Part shown: piece by piece, positions 34,692 to 42,231 of the stretch
Layout: the number at the start of each line of letters is the position of its first letter
Numbering within the stretch: position 1 is the first letter of the stretch
From: Devosia naphthalenivorans
Lineage (GTDB): Bacteria; Pseudomonadota; Alphaproteobacteria; Rhizobiales; Devosiaceae
Direction: 5' to 3'
Assembly (NCBI RefSeq): GCF_003056355.1
Contig: NZ_PYVW01000003.1
Coordinates: forward strand, 284,455-348,454
DNA: 64,000 nucleotides
Made by a program: the position numbers and the translations under genes
Notes under the pieces: generated by a model
The model's database searches: none
Told to the model about the DNA's origin: nothing
Seen by the model: the letters and a program-made list of their open reading frames with translations, nothing else

Positions 34692-35164
34692 GCCCGATCT
34701 CCCTTGGGCGGCCAGTCGTCTGTATCGTGGTCAGGATGCTGGTTGGAGTGGATTCCAGCCAGGAAATCCGCCCATTCGTCACTCTCCTCCGAGCGAACCG
34801 GCAGAGCGGTCAAGCCGTCGAAAAAGGGTAGCTTGTCATGAAGATTGACCTGGATTTGCGGCGCCGCAGCAACCGGATCGTCGAAGGTACCGATGGCAAG
34901 TTCGAGCCCGAAGCGGGTCTCATAGGCCAGCGGCGTGCCACAATCTCCGCAAAACGCCCGGCGAGCAGCGTTGGAAGACTGGAACCATTTCGGCTCGCCC
35001 CGGGTCCAGCTGGCATTGTGTGCCGTAACCAGCGGACCAAAAAATCCGCCGAACGCCTTCTGGCACATGCGACAATGGCAGATCGAGCCGCGCCCCAGGC
35101 GCGTCACGCGGAAGCGTACGGCACCACATTGGCACCCGCCAGTAAGGGGTTCTGGTGTGGTCAT
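34688..35164 (-). CDS. GFA-family zinc protein, paralogue 2
   Basis: This 158-residue paralogue of the preceding GFA protein has the same cysteine layout (GGCQCGAVRFR, ICHCRMCQKAFGGFFGPL, FCGDCGTPLAY). I chose ATG 35164 because AGGAG lies eight bases upstream and the length then equals that of its paralogue. ATG 35209, overlapping the cysS stop as ATGA, is an alternative adding a low-complexity stretch ([15 protein letters not shown]). The tail NQHPDHDTDDWP is shared with paralogue 1. Substrate unknown; a link to thiol chemistry is suggested by cysS and the family. Confidence 0.88.
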   Translation of the reverse strand: MTTPEPLTGGCQCGAVRFRVTRLGRGSICHCRMCQKAFGGFFGPLVTAHNASWTRGEPKWFQSSNAARRAFCGDCGTPLAYETRFGLELAIGTFDDPVAAAPQIQVNLHDKLPFFDGLTALPVRSEESDEWADFLAGIHSNQHPDHDTDDWPPKGDRA

Positions 35165-35205
35165 GGGGCGGGCTCCTGCAGGACCGGATGAGGGGGAAGC
35201 GGCAC

Positions 35206-36621
35206 TCATCGCTTGATTTCCCACTTTGTCTGACGCGCTCCGGCTTCATCCTTGTAGTCCATCAGGGCAATGCCTTGCTCGGCGAGGTCCTTGCGGATGG
35301 TGTCGGCCTTGGCGAAGTCCTTGGCATTGAGGGCGGCGAGCCGGTCGGCGATGGCGGCGGCGATGTGAGGCGGTTCTTCCCAGCCCTCGTCGGAGGTGAG
35401 CAGGGAATCGAGGCTGAAGCCCAGAAATTGCAGGGTTGCGGCCAGGCATTGCCGGGCATGGCCCTCGTCGCGATTGGCCTTTTTGGCAATCAGATCGAGC
35501 GCGACGCTGGCGCGGTGAAAATTGAGATCGTCAGCAAGTTCCCTGAGCACGGAGGCATCGGGTTCATCTGCCTCGCCTGTCTCGGCGCCACGGGCGGCAC
35601 GCTGCCAGTCGCGCAACTTGCTCTCGGCTTCCTCGAGGCGCTTGACCGAAAAATCAATGGGTTCGCGATAATGGGTCATCAACATGGCGAGGCGCAGCAC
35701 TTCGCCATGCCAGGCATGCCCACCCATGGCGCCAGTCTGGAGCAGGTCATTGATGGTGACGAAATTGCCCAGGCTTTTGCTCATCTTCTGGCCTTCGACC
35801 TGAAGAAAACCGTTGTGCATCCAGACCTTGGCCATAACCTCGGTGCCGTGAGCGCAGCGTGATTGCGCGATCTCGTTTTCGTGGTGGGGAAAGATGAGAT
35901 CGAGCCCGCCGCCATGAATATCGAAAGTCTGGCCAAGGTAGCGCTCGCTCATGGCGGAGCATTCGATGTGCCAGCCCGGGCGGCCCCTTCCCCATGGGCT
36001 GTCCCAGCCCGGTTCGTTCTCGGCCGACTGCTTCCAGAGCACGAAATCGGCGGGGTTTTTCTTGTGAGCGTCGATGGCGATGCGGGCGCCAGCGAGGTTG
36101 TCCTCGAGATTACGGCCGGACAGTTGACCATAATCGGCCATTGAATCGACTGCAAACAGCACTTCGCCATTGGCGTTATAGGCATGCTCGCGCGCGATCA
36201 GATCAGCGATCAGCGCCTGCATCTCCGCAATATTATCGGTTGCCCGGGGCTGCACGGTGGGCTCAAGAGTCCCCAGAGCGGCCACGTCCGACAGAAACTG
36301 GCTCTCGGTCTTTTCGGTAACGCGGCGAATGGCTTCGTTCAGCGGCAGGTCCGGGAAATCGCGCAGGGCACGCGCGTTGATCTTGTCGTCGACGTCGGTG
36401 ATGTTTCGGACATAGGTGACCTTGTCCGCACCATAGACATGGCGCAGCAGGCGGAACAGCAGATCGAAGACAATCACCGGACGCGCATTGCCGATATGGG
36501 CGAAGTCGTAGACGGTCGGGCCGCAGACATACATGCGGACATTATCCGGATCCAAGGGCGTGAAAGCCTCTTTGGTCCGGGTCAGCGTGTTGTACAGCGA
36601 AAGCGGAGTGCCCGAAATCAT
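35206..36621 (-). CDS. cysS: Cysteinyl-tRNA synthetase
   Basis: CysS charges tRNA-Cys with cysteine. The 471-residue class I enzyme has the HIGH-type motif ([12 protein letters not shown] near residue 40), zinc ligands in [18 protein letters not shown] and [10 protein letters not shown], and KMSKSLGNF near residue 280. The C-terminal helical region is of normal length. It leads an operon with two GFA genes and cimA, an arrangement seen in other Hyphomicrobiales. A candidate small-RNA locus lies in the 371-base gap upstream. Confidence 0.97.
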   Translation of the reverse strand: MISGTPLSLYNTLTRTKEAFTPLDPDNVRMYVCGPTVYDFAHIGNARPVIVFDLLFRLLRHVYGADKVTYVRNITDVDDKINARALRDFPDLPLNEAIRRVTEKTESQFLSDVAALGTLEPTVQPRATDNIAEMQALIADLIAREHAYNANGEVLFAVDSMADYGQLSGRNLEDNLAGARIAIDAHKKNPADFVLWKQSAENEPGWDSPWGRGRPGWHIECSAMSERYLGQTFDIHGGGLDLIFPHHENEIAQSRCAHGTEVMAKVWMHNGFLQVEGQKMSKSLGNFVTINDLLQTGAMGGHAWHGEVLRLAMLMTHYREPIDFSVKRLEEAESKLRDWQRAARGAETGEADEPDASVLRELADDLNFHRASVALDLIAKKANRDEGHARQCLAATLQFLGFSLDSLLTSDEGWEEPPHIAAAIADRLAALNAKDFAKADTIRKDLAEQGIALMDYKDEAGARQTKWEIKR

Positions 36622-36804
36622 CGTCGAAAAATCCTGGCCATGCGGAAATGCGCTGGCTGCCTGGCTCTTCAGATATCAGATTTTTCAGATGAAGAAGACC
36701 GTGCCGCCAACGAGTGGTTAGCAGGTAATAATGCAGCAGTTAATCAGAATGGTGCTGGTCTTCATGTCCGCCAAATTGACGGGGGCCGACGCGGAAAGCA
36801 AGCA

Positions 36805-36940
36805 CAAATAAAAATGGCGGCCCCGGAGGACCGCCAATCGCTTTGGAGGCGATTTCCCAGCTTTTGGCCACAAGTGCCGCCAGCTACGTTCCAGCCAGAG
36901 TGGCACGAGAAAGGGGATGACCCAACAAGAACACAGCAAT
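36805..36940 (-). ncRNA. Candidate small RNA ending in an intrinsic terminator, upstream of cysS
   Basis: On the minus strand the 371-base gap between the FAH gene and cysS folds into three hairpins in a row. GTGCC...GGCAC comes first, then AATCGC-CTCCAAA-GCGATT with CCTCC exposed in the loop, then GGCGGTCCTCCGGGGCCGCC followed by ATTTTTATTT (a terminator at about 36805-36836). An anti-Shine-Dalgarno loop before a terminator is the layout of several alphaproteobacterial trans-acting RNAs. A TATAAC (36946-36941) could be a -10, but no -35 is visible. The terminator alone could serve the FAH gene, so this remains tentative. Confidence 0.35.
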
Positions 36941-36992
36941 GTTATAGGTGTGACAAGCTCTTAGAGGTGCGTCGCCCGACCGTATCCGCCCC

Positions 36993-37994
36993 TCAGACTA
37001 TCGAGACTTGCTGGAAAATATCCCCGAAGATGGATCGGCCATCTGTCGCAACTGCACCAATACGGACGGTATCGCCGGCCTTGAGGAACGGCGTGCGAGC
37101 GCGGCCATATTTCAGTTTTTCAACCGTACGCGCTTCCGCAATACAGGCGAAGCCGATGCCGTCGCGCTTGATCGGCAGGGTCTCATCGTGCCGGTTGGAG
37201 ATGGTCCCGCCGCCGATGATGGTGCCTGCCGCAAGGTTTCGGGTGCGCGCCGCTTCGACGATCAGATCGGCGAAATCGAAGTGAACGTCGGTGCCCGCAT
37301 TGGGCTGGCCAAACAGCGCGCCGTTTACTTCGATCCGCACCGGCAAATGCAGGCGATTGTCGCTCCACGACGCTCCAAGAGTTTCAGGCGTGATGACCAC
37401 GGGCGCAAAGGCCGTCGAGGGCTTGGCGTGGAAGAACCCGAAGCCGTTTTGCAGGTCATCGACCACGAGGCGTCGCAGGGAAACATCGTTGCAGACGGTG
37501 ACCAGCCGGATGGCCGCGGCGGCCCGCTCACGGCTCGCGCCCATCGGCACGGCGCCAATGATGACGGCAATCTCCGCTTCCAGGTCGATCGCGAGTTCAT
37601 CGCTGGTGGCGACGATCGGATCGTGGGGCGCCGACAGCGAATCGGATGCGCCCTGGTACAGCAAGGGGCGATCTGACTGGAGCTCGGCGTCCTTGCTACC
37701 CTTTAGGCTGCGCACGCGTTCGAGATGGCTGAGATATCCGGAGCCATCGATCCATTGATAGGCGCGCGGCAGAGGAGCCAGAGCCTCGCTTGCGTCAAAT
37801 GACTGACCCGCGATGGCGCCGGCATCAAGCTCGCGACCGAGTGCTTCTAGGGCGGGACTGCATCTGGTCCAGTCGTCGAGCGCCGCTTGCAGATTGATCG
37901 CGACACGGCTCGCTGAAACGCAACGGCTAAGGTCACTCGAAAGCACCACCAGTTGTCCATCGGGGCGGCCATTCTTGAGCGTTGCGAGCTTCAT
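36993..37994 (-). CDS. Fumarylacetoacetate hydrolase (FAH) family protein
   Basis: This 333-residue protein of the FAH fold cleaves or isomerises beta-keto acids with a divalent metal. The metal-site pattern is visible as IDLEAEIAVIIG near residue 138, then VCNDVSLRRLVVDDLQNGFGFFHAKPSTAFAPVVITPETLG. The region TIIGGGTISNRHDE follows near 272. It resembles the fumarylacetoacetate hydrolases of tyrosine breakdown found in this order, but no other genes of that pathway are adjacent. ATG 37994 follows AAGAGAAATCAATCC; an earlier in-frame start at 38036 adds 14 unlikely residues. Confidence 0.88.
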   Translation of the reverse strand: MKLATLKNGRPDGQLVVLSSDLSRCVSASRVAINLQAALDDWTRCSPALEALGRELDAGAIAGQSFDASEALAPLPRAYQWIDGSGYLSHLERVRSLKGSKDAELQSDRPLLYQGASDSLSAPHDPIVATSDELAIDLEAEIAVIIGAVPMGASRERAAAAIRLVTVCNDVSLRRLVVDDLQNGFGFFHAKPSTAFAPVVITPETLGASWSDNRLHLPVRIEVNGALFGQPNAGTDVHFDFADLIVEAARTRNLAAGTIIGGGTISNRHDETLPIKRDGIGFACIAEARTVEKLKYGRARTPFLKAGDTVRIGAVATDGRSIFGDIFQQVSIV

Positions 37995-38129
37995 GGATTG
38001 ATTTCTCTTGGTGGTGTGACCCCGCAGCGCTACCACGGCGCAGCGGCTCTCACTATAGTGCCGCGCGCGGTCCTAGCGTTATCTTAAGACCGGACAGTGG
38101 CGTGCCGCGCATCATATCACGGGATCTTA

Positions 38130-39299
38130 ATGACTATCTCAGCCAGGAACATTGGACGCGCGTTTCTTCTCATAGTGCTCGCCGCCCTATGCCTCGTGCT
38201 GGACGTCAACATCGCCTATGCGCAGGCTGCGCAATGTGGCCGGCTGGAGGACATGCTGCGGCAGGTTGACCGCAATGGCGATTTTCAACAAATGGGCGGC
38301 AATTCGCAAGCGGCTCGCCGGGCAGCGCGCGACGTCCAGCAGATGGAGAGCCGCTATATCCGGGAAGGCTGCAATGATGCCGCCAAGGCCGGGCGGACAC
38401 TGACGCCGCAATGCACCCAGATCGGGCGCGAAGTGCTGCGGCTGCGCGATGTGGCGGCCTCGGTGGGCCAGCAGGTGGAATCAGCCAATGCCGTGGCCGG
38501 GCAGCGCGAAGCGATCCTGCAGGAAATGGCGCGGTTCGGCTGCGGCACCAATCGAGGCTCCAGCGCAACCTTCAACAGCGACCGCCAATCCATTTTCGAC
38601 CGCATCTTCGGCACCACGTCGGAAGGTGATTTCAGCGACGGCCAGATGATCGACAATGGGGATTACTGGGGCTATCAGGGCTATCAGACAGTGCGAACCG
38701 TATGCGTGCGGTTGAGTGACGGATATTTCTGGCCGATCAGCTATGCCACGCTGCCCGACTATGTGGGAAATGACGCGCAGACATGCCAGGCGAGTTGCAC
38801 GACCACGCCGGTGGAACTCTATTTCTACGACAATCCCGGCCAGGAACCGGAGCAGATGCGCAACCAGTTTGGCGAGCCGTACATGGCGCTGCCAAGCGCG
38901 TTCAAATATCGCGATGAACTCGATACCAGCCCATCCGCCAACTGCAAGGTGGCGCCGCAGTCGCAGGGCACCATTTCTGTAGCGACGGGCAGCGATGGCA
39001 GCACGCGCACCATGCTCGAAGTGCAGGGCGCGAGATTCCCGATGCCGCTGCGCGATCCGCGTGGGGTTGCGCCAGTTGCGGCTCCAGTCACCCCCATCCA
39101 GGCGACGCTGGAAACCGCAACGCTGGTCGATGTGCCCCTGCCCCGCCAGCGCCCGGCGGGGCCCGGCGAGACCGTGGTATCGCGGCCGGTGCAGACCGCG
39201 CAGGACGATCAGCTCCGGCTGGTTCAGTTCGGCGAGAAGGTCGTCAGGGTAGTCGGTCCAGACACGCCTTACGCCCAACCAACGGGAGCAGGCTCTTAA
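38130..39299 (+). CDS. DUF2865 domain-containing secreted protein
   Basis: This 389-residue protein has a signal peptide (about residues 1-31, GRAFLLIVLAALCLVLDVNIAYAQA). A helical, Gln/Arg-rich region with paired cysteines follows, then the DUF2865 core RTVCVRLSDGYFWPISYATLPDYVGNDAQTCQASCTTTPVELYFYDNPGQEPEQM near residues 190-245. The family is restricted to Hyphomicrobiales relatives and has no known function; a periplasmic role is inferred. ATG 38130 is preferred over the frame start at 38097. Its 3' end overlaps the oppositely oriented gltX by 56 bases. Confidence 0.85.
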   Translation: MTISARNIGRAFLLIVLAALCLVLDVNIAYAQAAQCGRLEDMLRQVDRNGDFQQMGGNSQAARRAARDVQQMESRYIREGCNDAAKAGRTLTPQCTQIGREVLRLRDVAASVGQQVESANAVAGQREAILQEMARFGCGTNRGSSATFNSDRQSIFDRIFGTTSEGDFSDGQMIDNGDYWGYQGYQTVRTVCVRLSDGYFWPISYATLPDYVGNDAQTCQASCTTTPVELYFYDNPGQEPEQMRNQFGEPYMALPSAFKYRDELDTSPSANCKVAPQSQGTISVATGSDGSTRTMLEVQGARFPMPLRDPRGVAPVAAPVTPIQATLETATLVDVPLPRQRPAGPGETVVSRPVQTAQDDQLRLVQFGEKVVRVVGPDTPYAQPTGAGS

Positions 39300-40569
39300 G
39301 TTCCGGCCCATCGTGGCGCCCGGTCAGGGCCAGACGCAGTGGCAGGAACAGCGCCTTGCCTTTGCGCCCGGTTGTCGTCTTGAGGGCGTCGGTCCAATGC
39401 GACCACGTCGTTTCGTCCCAAGGCTCCTCCGGAAGCATGGCCTTGGCCAGGGCCAAAAAATCTCGATCTTCGTCGGCAATGACCGGCTCGATAGGGCCCG
39501 TGACGAGCTTGGAGAGTTCGACGATGTCGTTGAACTTGGTGAGATTGTCGCGCAGCAGGAGCCATAGCGCTTCGCCCTCCAGCCCAAGGCTCGATAGGCG
39601 GCCCTGAACTGCCGCATAGGGCATTGCATGCAGCAGGCGCGCATTGAGCGTGTCGAGTTCGGCGGGGTCAAATCGCGCCGCGCCGTGCGAGACCATCGAG
39701 AAATCGAGGCGGTTGGCGATCTCGTCCAAGGTTTCGTAGGTTTCGATGGGCAGGCTGGTGCCGGTGATGGACGCCATGATGGCGATCGCCATCGGCTCGT
39801 ATCCTTCGGCACGGAAATCGGCGATGGACTGCGAGCCTAGGCGTTTGGAGAAACCCTGCCCTTCAGAATCGGTCAACAGATTATGGTGAGCGAAAATCGG
39901 GACGGCTCCACCAAGCGCCTCAAAAATTTCGATCTGCGTTCCGGTGTTGGAGACGTGGTCTTCGCCGCGGATGACGTGGGTGATGCCCAGGTCAATATCG
40001 TCCACTACGGACGGCAGCGTATAGAGATAGGTGCCATCTTCACGCACCAGGACCGGATCGGACATGGATGCGGTATTGACCGTCTGGGGGCCCTTGATGA
40101 GGTCCTCGAATTGCACCGGCCGTCCGTCGAGCTTGAAGCGCCAATGGGGCTTGCGTCCTTCGGCTTCAAGCCGGGCGCGATCCTCTTCGGTCAGGTTGAG
40201 GGCGGCGCGATCGTAAATCGGCGGCTTGTTGAGGGCGCGGGCGCGCTTGCGTCTGCGGTCGAGTTCATCCTCGGTTTCGTAGCACGGATAGAGGCGCCCG
40301 GCAGCAATCAGGCGGTCTTTCGCCGCATCATAGAGCGCCGTGCGCTCGGACTGACGCACCAGCACGTCGGGGGTGACACCCAGCCATGCCAGATCCACCT
40401 CTACACCGTCGGCGAACTCGCGGGTGGAGCGGGCCTGGTCGGTATCGTCCATGCGCAGCACGTAGCGGCCACCATTTCGGCGGGCATAGAACCAGTTCAG
40501 CAGCGCCGGGCGAGCATTGCCCAGGTGAATGCGGCCTGAGGGAGAAGGTGCCCAGCGTACAACTGTCAT
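39244..40569 (-). CDS. gltX: Glutamate--tRNA ligase
   Basis: GltX charges tRNA-Glu. The 441-residue class I enzyme has RWAPSPSGRIHLGNARPALLNWFYA at the N terminus (HIGH motif as HLGN), the FALRMDDTD-like VLRMDDTDQARS, RGEDHVSNTGTQIEIFEALG, and GFSKRLGS as its KMSKS variant. Its length and the GRIHLGNARPA form match the second GltX type of alphaproteobacteria, which in some species charges a restricted tRNA set. Whether another gltX exists cannot be seen here. The stop codon lies 56 bases inside the DUF2865 gene on the other strand. Confidence 0.94.
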   Translation of the reverse strand: MTVVRWAPSPSGRIHLGNARPALLNWFYARRNGGRYVLRMDDTDQARSTREFADGVEVDLAWLGVTPDVLVRQSERTALYDAAKDRLIAAGRLYPCYETEDELDRRRKRARALNKPPIYDRAALNLTEEDRARLEAEGRKPHWRFKLDGRPVQFEDLIKGPQTVNTASMSDPVLVREDGTYLYTLPSVVDDIDLGITHVIRGEDHVSNTGTQIEIFEALGGAVPIFAHHNLLTDSEGQGFSKRLGSQSIADFRAEGYEPMAIAIMASITGTSLPIETYETLDEIANRLDFSMVSHGAARFDPAELDTLNARLLHAMPYAAVQGRLSSLGLEGEALWLLLRDNLTKFNDIVELSKLVTGPIEPVIADEDRDFLALAKAMLPEEPWDETTWSHWTDALKTTTGRKGKALFLPLRLALTGRHDGPELKSLLPLVGRKACLDRLP

Positions 40570-40691
40570 GCGGGGGTACGATCCTTGTAGCCATTGGTGA
40601 TGGGATAACGCCGCCCGGCGAGCGCAACGCGCGCCAGATTAGACGGCTTGGCTGTACAAGGGCAAGCGGGCCAGAGGCAATGGGGTAGGCG

Positions 40692-41600
40692 TTAGAAACG
40701 GCCGGTCAACTCCGCCAGTGCGCCATATCGCACTAAGGAGAAGCCGCTTAGGGCAGCATTGCTATAGATGAAGCTATCGGGCTCTGATGCTTCCCACCAA
40801 AGCTGCCTAGCGCTACTCGGGCCAGTCAGCACCGAAGCACGCCCCCCCAATCGGAGAGTAAGGTTTTCAGTTGGATGGAAGCCCACCATCACCTGAGCAC
40901 TTCCGCCAAAGAGCGCACCGGTGGCTTCTGTTTGTGTACGATTGACCAAAACCCCCGACACAATGGTATCAGCAAGAGGTATCTCGGCAGTGGCTCCATG
41001 TGCGTAAGCGTAAGGAACTGCGATGGCTTCTGCTTCGATGTCGAAGAACTCGTTGATGTCAGCGTGCGCAGTGATGCCGAGGCGCAACGACTGAACATTG
41101 ATCCCATCAATGGCTAGGACGTCTAGGCGATTTCGATCCGGCGATTCCCTTGTGAACTGATATCCAAGGAGCCCGCCGATCCTGAACGCCTCGTTGCCGA
41201 AAGGGGTATAACCGAGATCACCGCCTACATAGCCGACCTGCCCTCCCTCGAAAGAGGGCGACTCTCCAAAAGGCGTCTCGTACTCGCCGATTGTGTAGAA
41301 AGAATACCCCGCCTGACCTTTCACGAACGTAGATGTGTAGTCATCATCAATCCGAAAGTGACCCTCAAGGATGTGGCTGCGATCCTGAACGCCGAATGTC
41401 TCCCCACCAATCTCGGTGCTTTGTTCCCCCCAGGAATGCCAATAACGCAGACCTGTCTCGAAGCGCAGTGGATTATCAGCCGTTCCCCAATCCTGAGCGT
41501 AGGCCGGCCGCATGTCCTGGAAGCCGTAGTCAGCCGCCAATGCCGGCACGGCTGCGCTGAGCGCGAGAAGTGCAACAGTGCCTTGCAGGTAGCGGTACAT
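40692..41600 (-). CDS. Outer-membrane beta-barrel protein, unrecognised
   Basis: This 302-residue protein begins with a clear signal peptide (MYRYLQGTVALLALSAAVPALA). The rest alternates aromatic and polar residues as in a barrel (RFETGLRYWHSWGEQ, FVKGQAGYSFYTIGEYETPFGESPSFEGGQVGYVGGDLGYTPFG). It ends in Phe (ALAELTGRF), the outer-membrane insertion signal. I do not recognise the exact family; porin-like or OmpA-like surface proteins of this order have a similar plan. Base composition is less GC-rich than its neighbours, hinting at recent acquisition or different expression. It is transcribed away from the response regulator across a 214-base gap. Confidence 0.75.
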   Translation of the reverse strand: MYRYLQGTVALLALSAAVPALAADYGFQDMRPAYAQDWGTADNPLRFETGLRYWHSWGEQSTEIGGETFGVQDRSHILEGHFRIDDDYTSTFVKGQAGYSFYTIGEYETPFGESPSFEGGQVGYVGGDLGYTPFGNEAFRIGGLLGYQFTRESPDRNRLDVLAIDGINVQSLRLGITAHADINEFFDIEAEAIAVPYAYAHGATAEIPLADTIVSGVLVNRTQTEATGALFGGSAQVMVGFHPTENLTLRLGGRASVLTGPSSARQLWWEASEPDSFIYSNAALSGFSLVRYGALAELTGRF

Positions 41601-41752
41601 GGATCCTCCGGATCAAAAGCCCATTTTGTTACGGCTTATTGATCTCTCATTAGGGTTAATGTTCCGCTAAGCTGGCTACCAAGCAACAGATTGTGGCTTT
41701 AGTAACAGCTGGGGCACACACTGCGCGTAAGCAGTGAGAACATGTGCGACAG

Positions 41753-41780
41753 CCGGCAACGAGATATTTGTAGTTGCCGG
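41753..41780. promoter_or_regulatory. Inverted repeat upstream of the response regulator
   Basis: CCGGCAAC (41753-41760) and GTTGCCGG (41773-41780) are perfectly complementary around a 12-base spacer, 34 bases before the response regulator's ATG. It could be an operator or a leader hairpin. The rest of the 214-base gap is comparatively AT-rich and holds no visible gene. Confidence 0.4.
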
Positions 41781-41814
41781 AATGCCAGAAGGCAGATTGG
41801 CTAAGAGTTGTTGA

Positions 41815-42222
41815 ATGACCTGTAGAGTTCTGGTTGTAGAGGATGAGATTTTCGTAGCGACGGAAATTGAGCACGTGATCGACGAAATGGGGTTGGAAAC
41901 TGCAGGCATTGCTGCTGACCAAAAAACCGCGATGGCGCTTGCTGACCAGACCGATGTTGCACTCGTTGACCTTAACCTGAAGGACGGCCCGACTGGCGTA
42001 GCGATCGGGCGAGCGCTGGCTCAGAGGCACGGTGTCACCGTATTGTTCATGACCGCCAACCCATCCCAACTCGGCGACGGCGTGCCGGGAACGATTGGTG
42101 TGCTGCCCAAACCCGTGACGGACAGCGAGTTGCGAGCGGCAGTGCTGTTCGCGGTGGCGCGACGAGGTCAAACCGACGCCACCCCACCCAAGCGACTGCA
42201 GCTTTTTGCCAGTGCCGTCTAA
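41815..42222 (+). CDS. Single-domain response regulator
   Basis: This 135-residue protein is a receiver domain alone: acidic pair Glu9/Asp10 (VVEDE), phospho-acceptor Asp52 (VALVDLNLKDG), Thr80 (FMTAN) and Lys99 (LPKP) are all in place. With no output domain it would act by protein contact or as a phosphate sink. It converges on the HWE kinase gene with nine bases between stops, so the two are likely partners even though they are not co-transcribed. ATG 41815 has AAGAG upstream. Receivers of this LKDGPTG type are frequent partners of HWE kinases. Confidence 0.88.
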   Translation: MTCRVLVVEDEIFVATEIEHVIDEMGLETAGIAADQKTAMALADQTDVALVDLNLKDGPTGVAIGRALAQRHGVTVLFMTANPSQLGDGVPGTIGVLPKPVTDSELRAAVLFAVARRGQTDATPPKRLQLFASAV

Positions 42223-42231
42223 AAGCCGGCG

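Noticed and set aside
36718..36939. A 73-codon frame on the minus strand in the cysS upstream gap
   Set aside because: No family resemblance or ribosome-binding site; it overlaps the hairpins of the candidate RNA and terminator.
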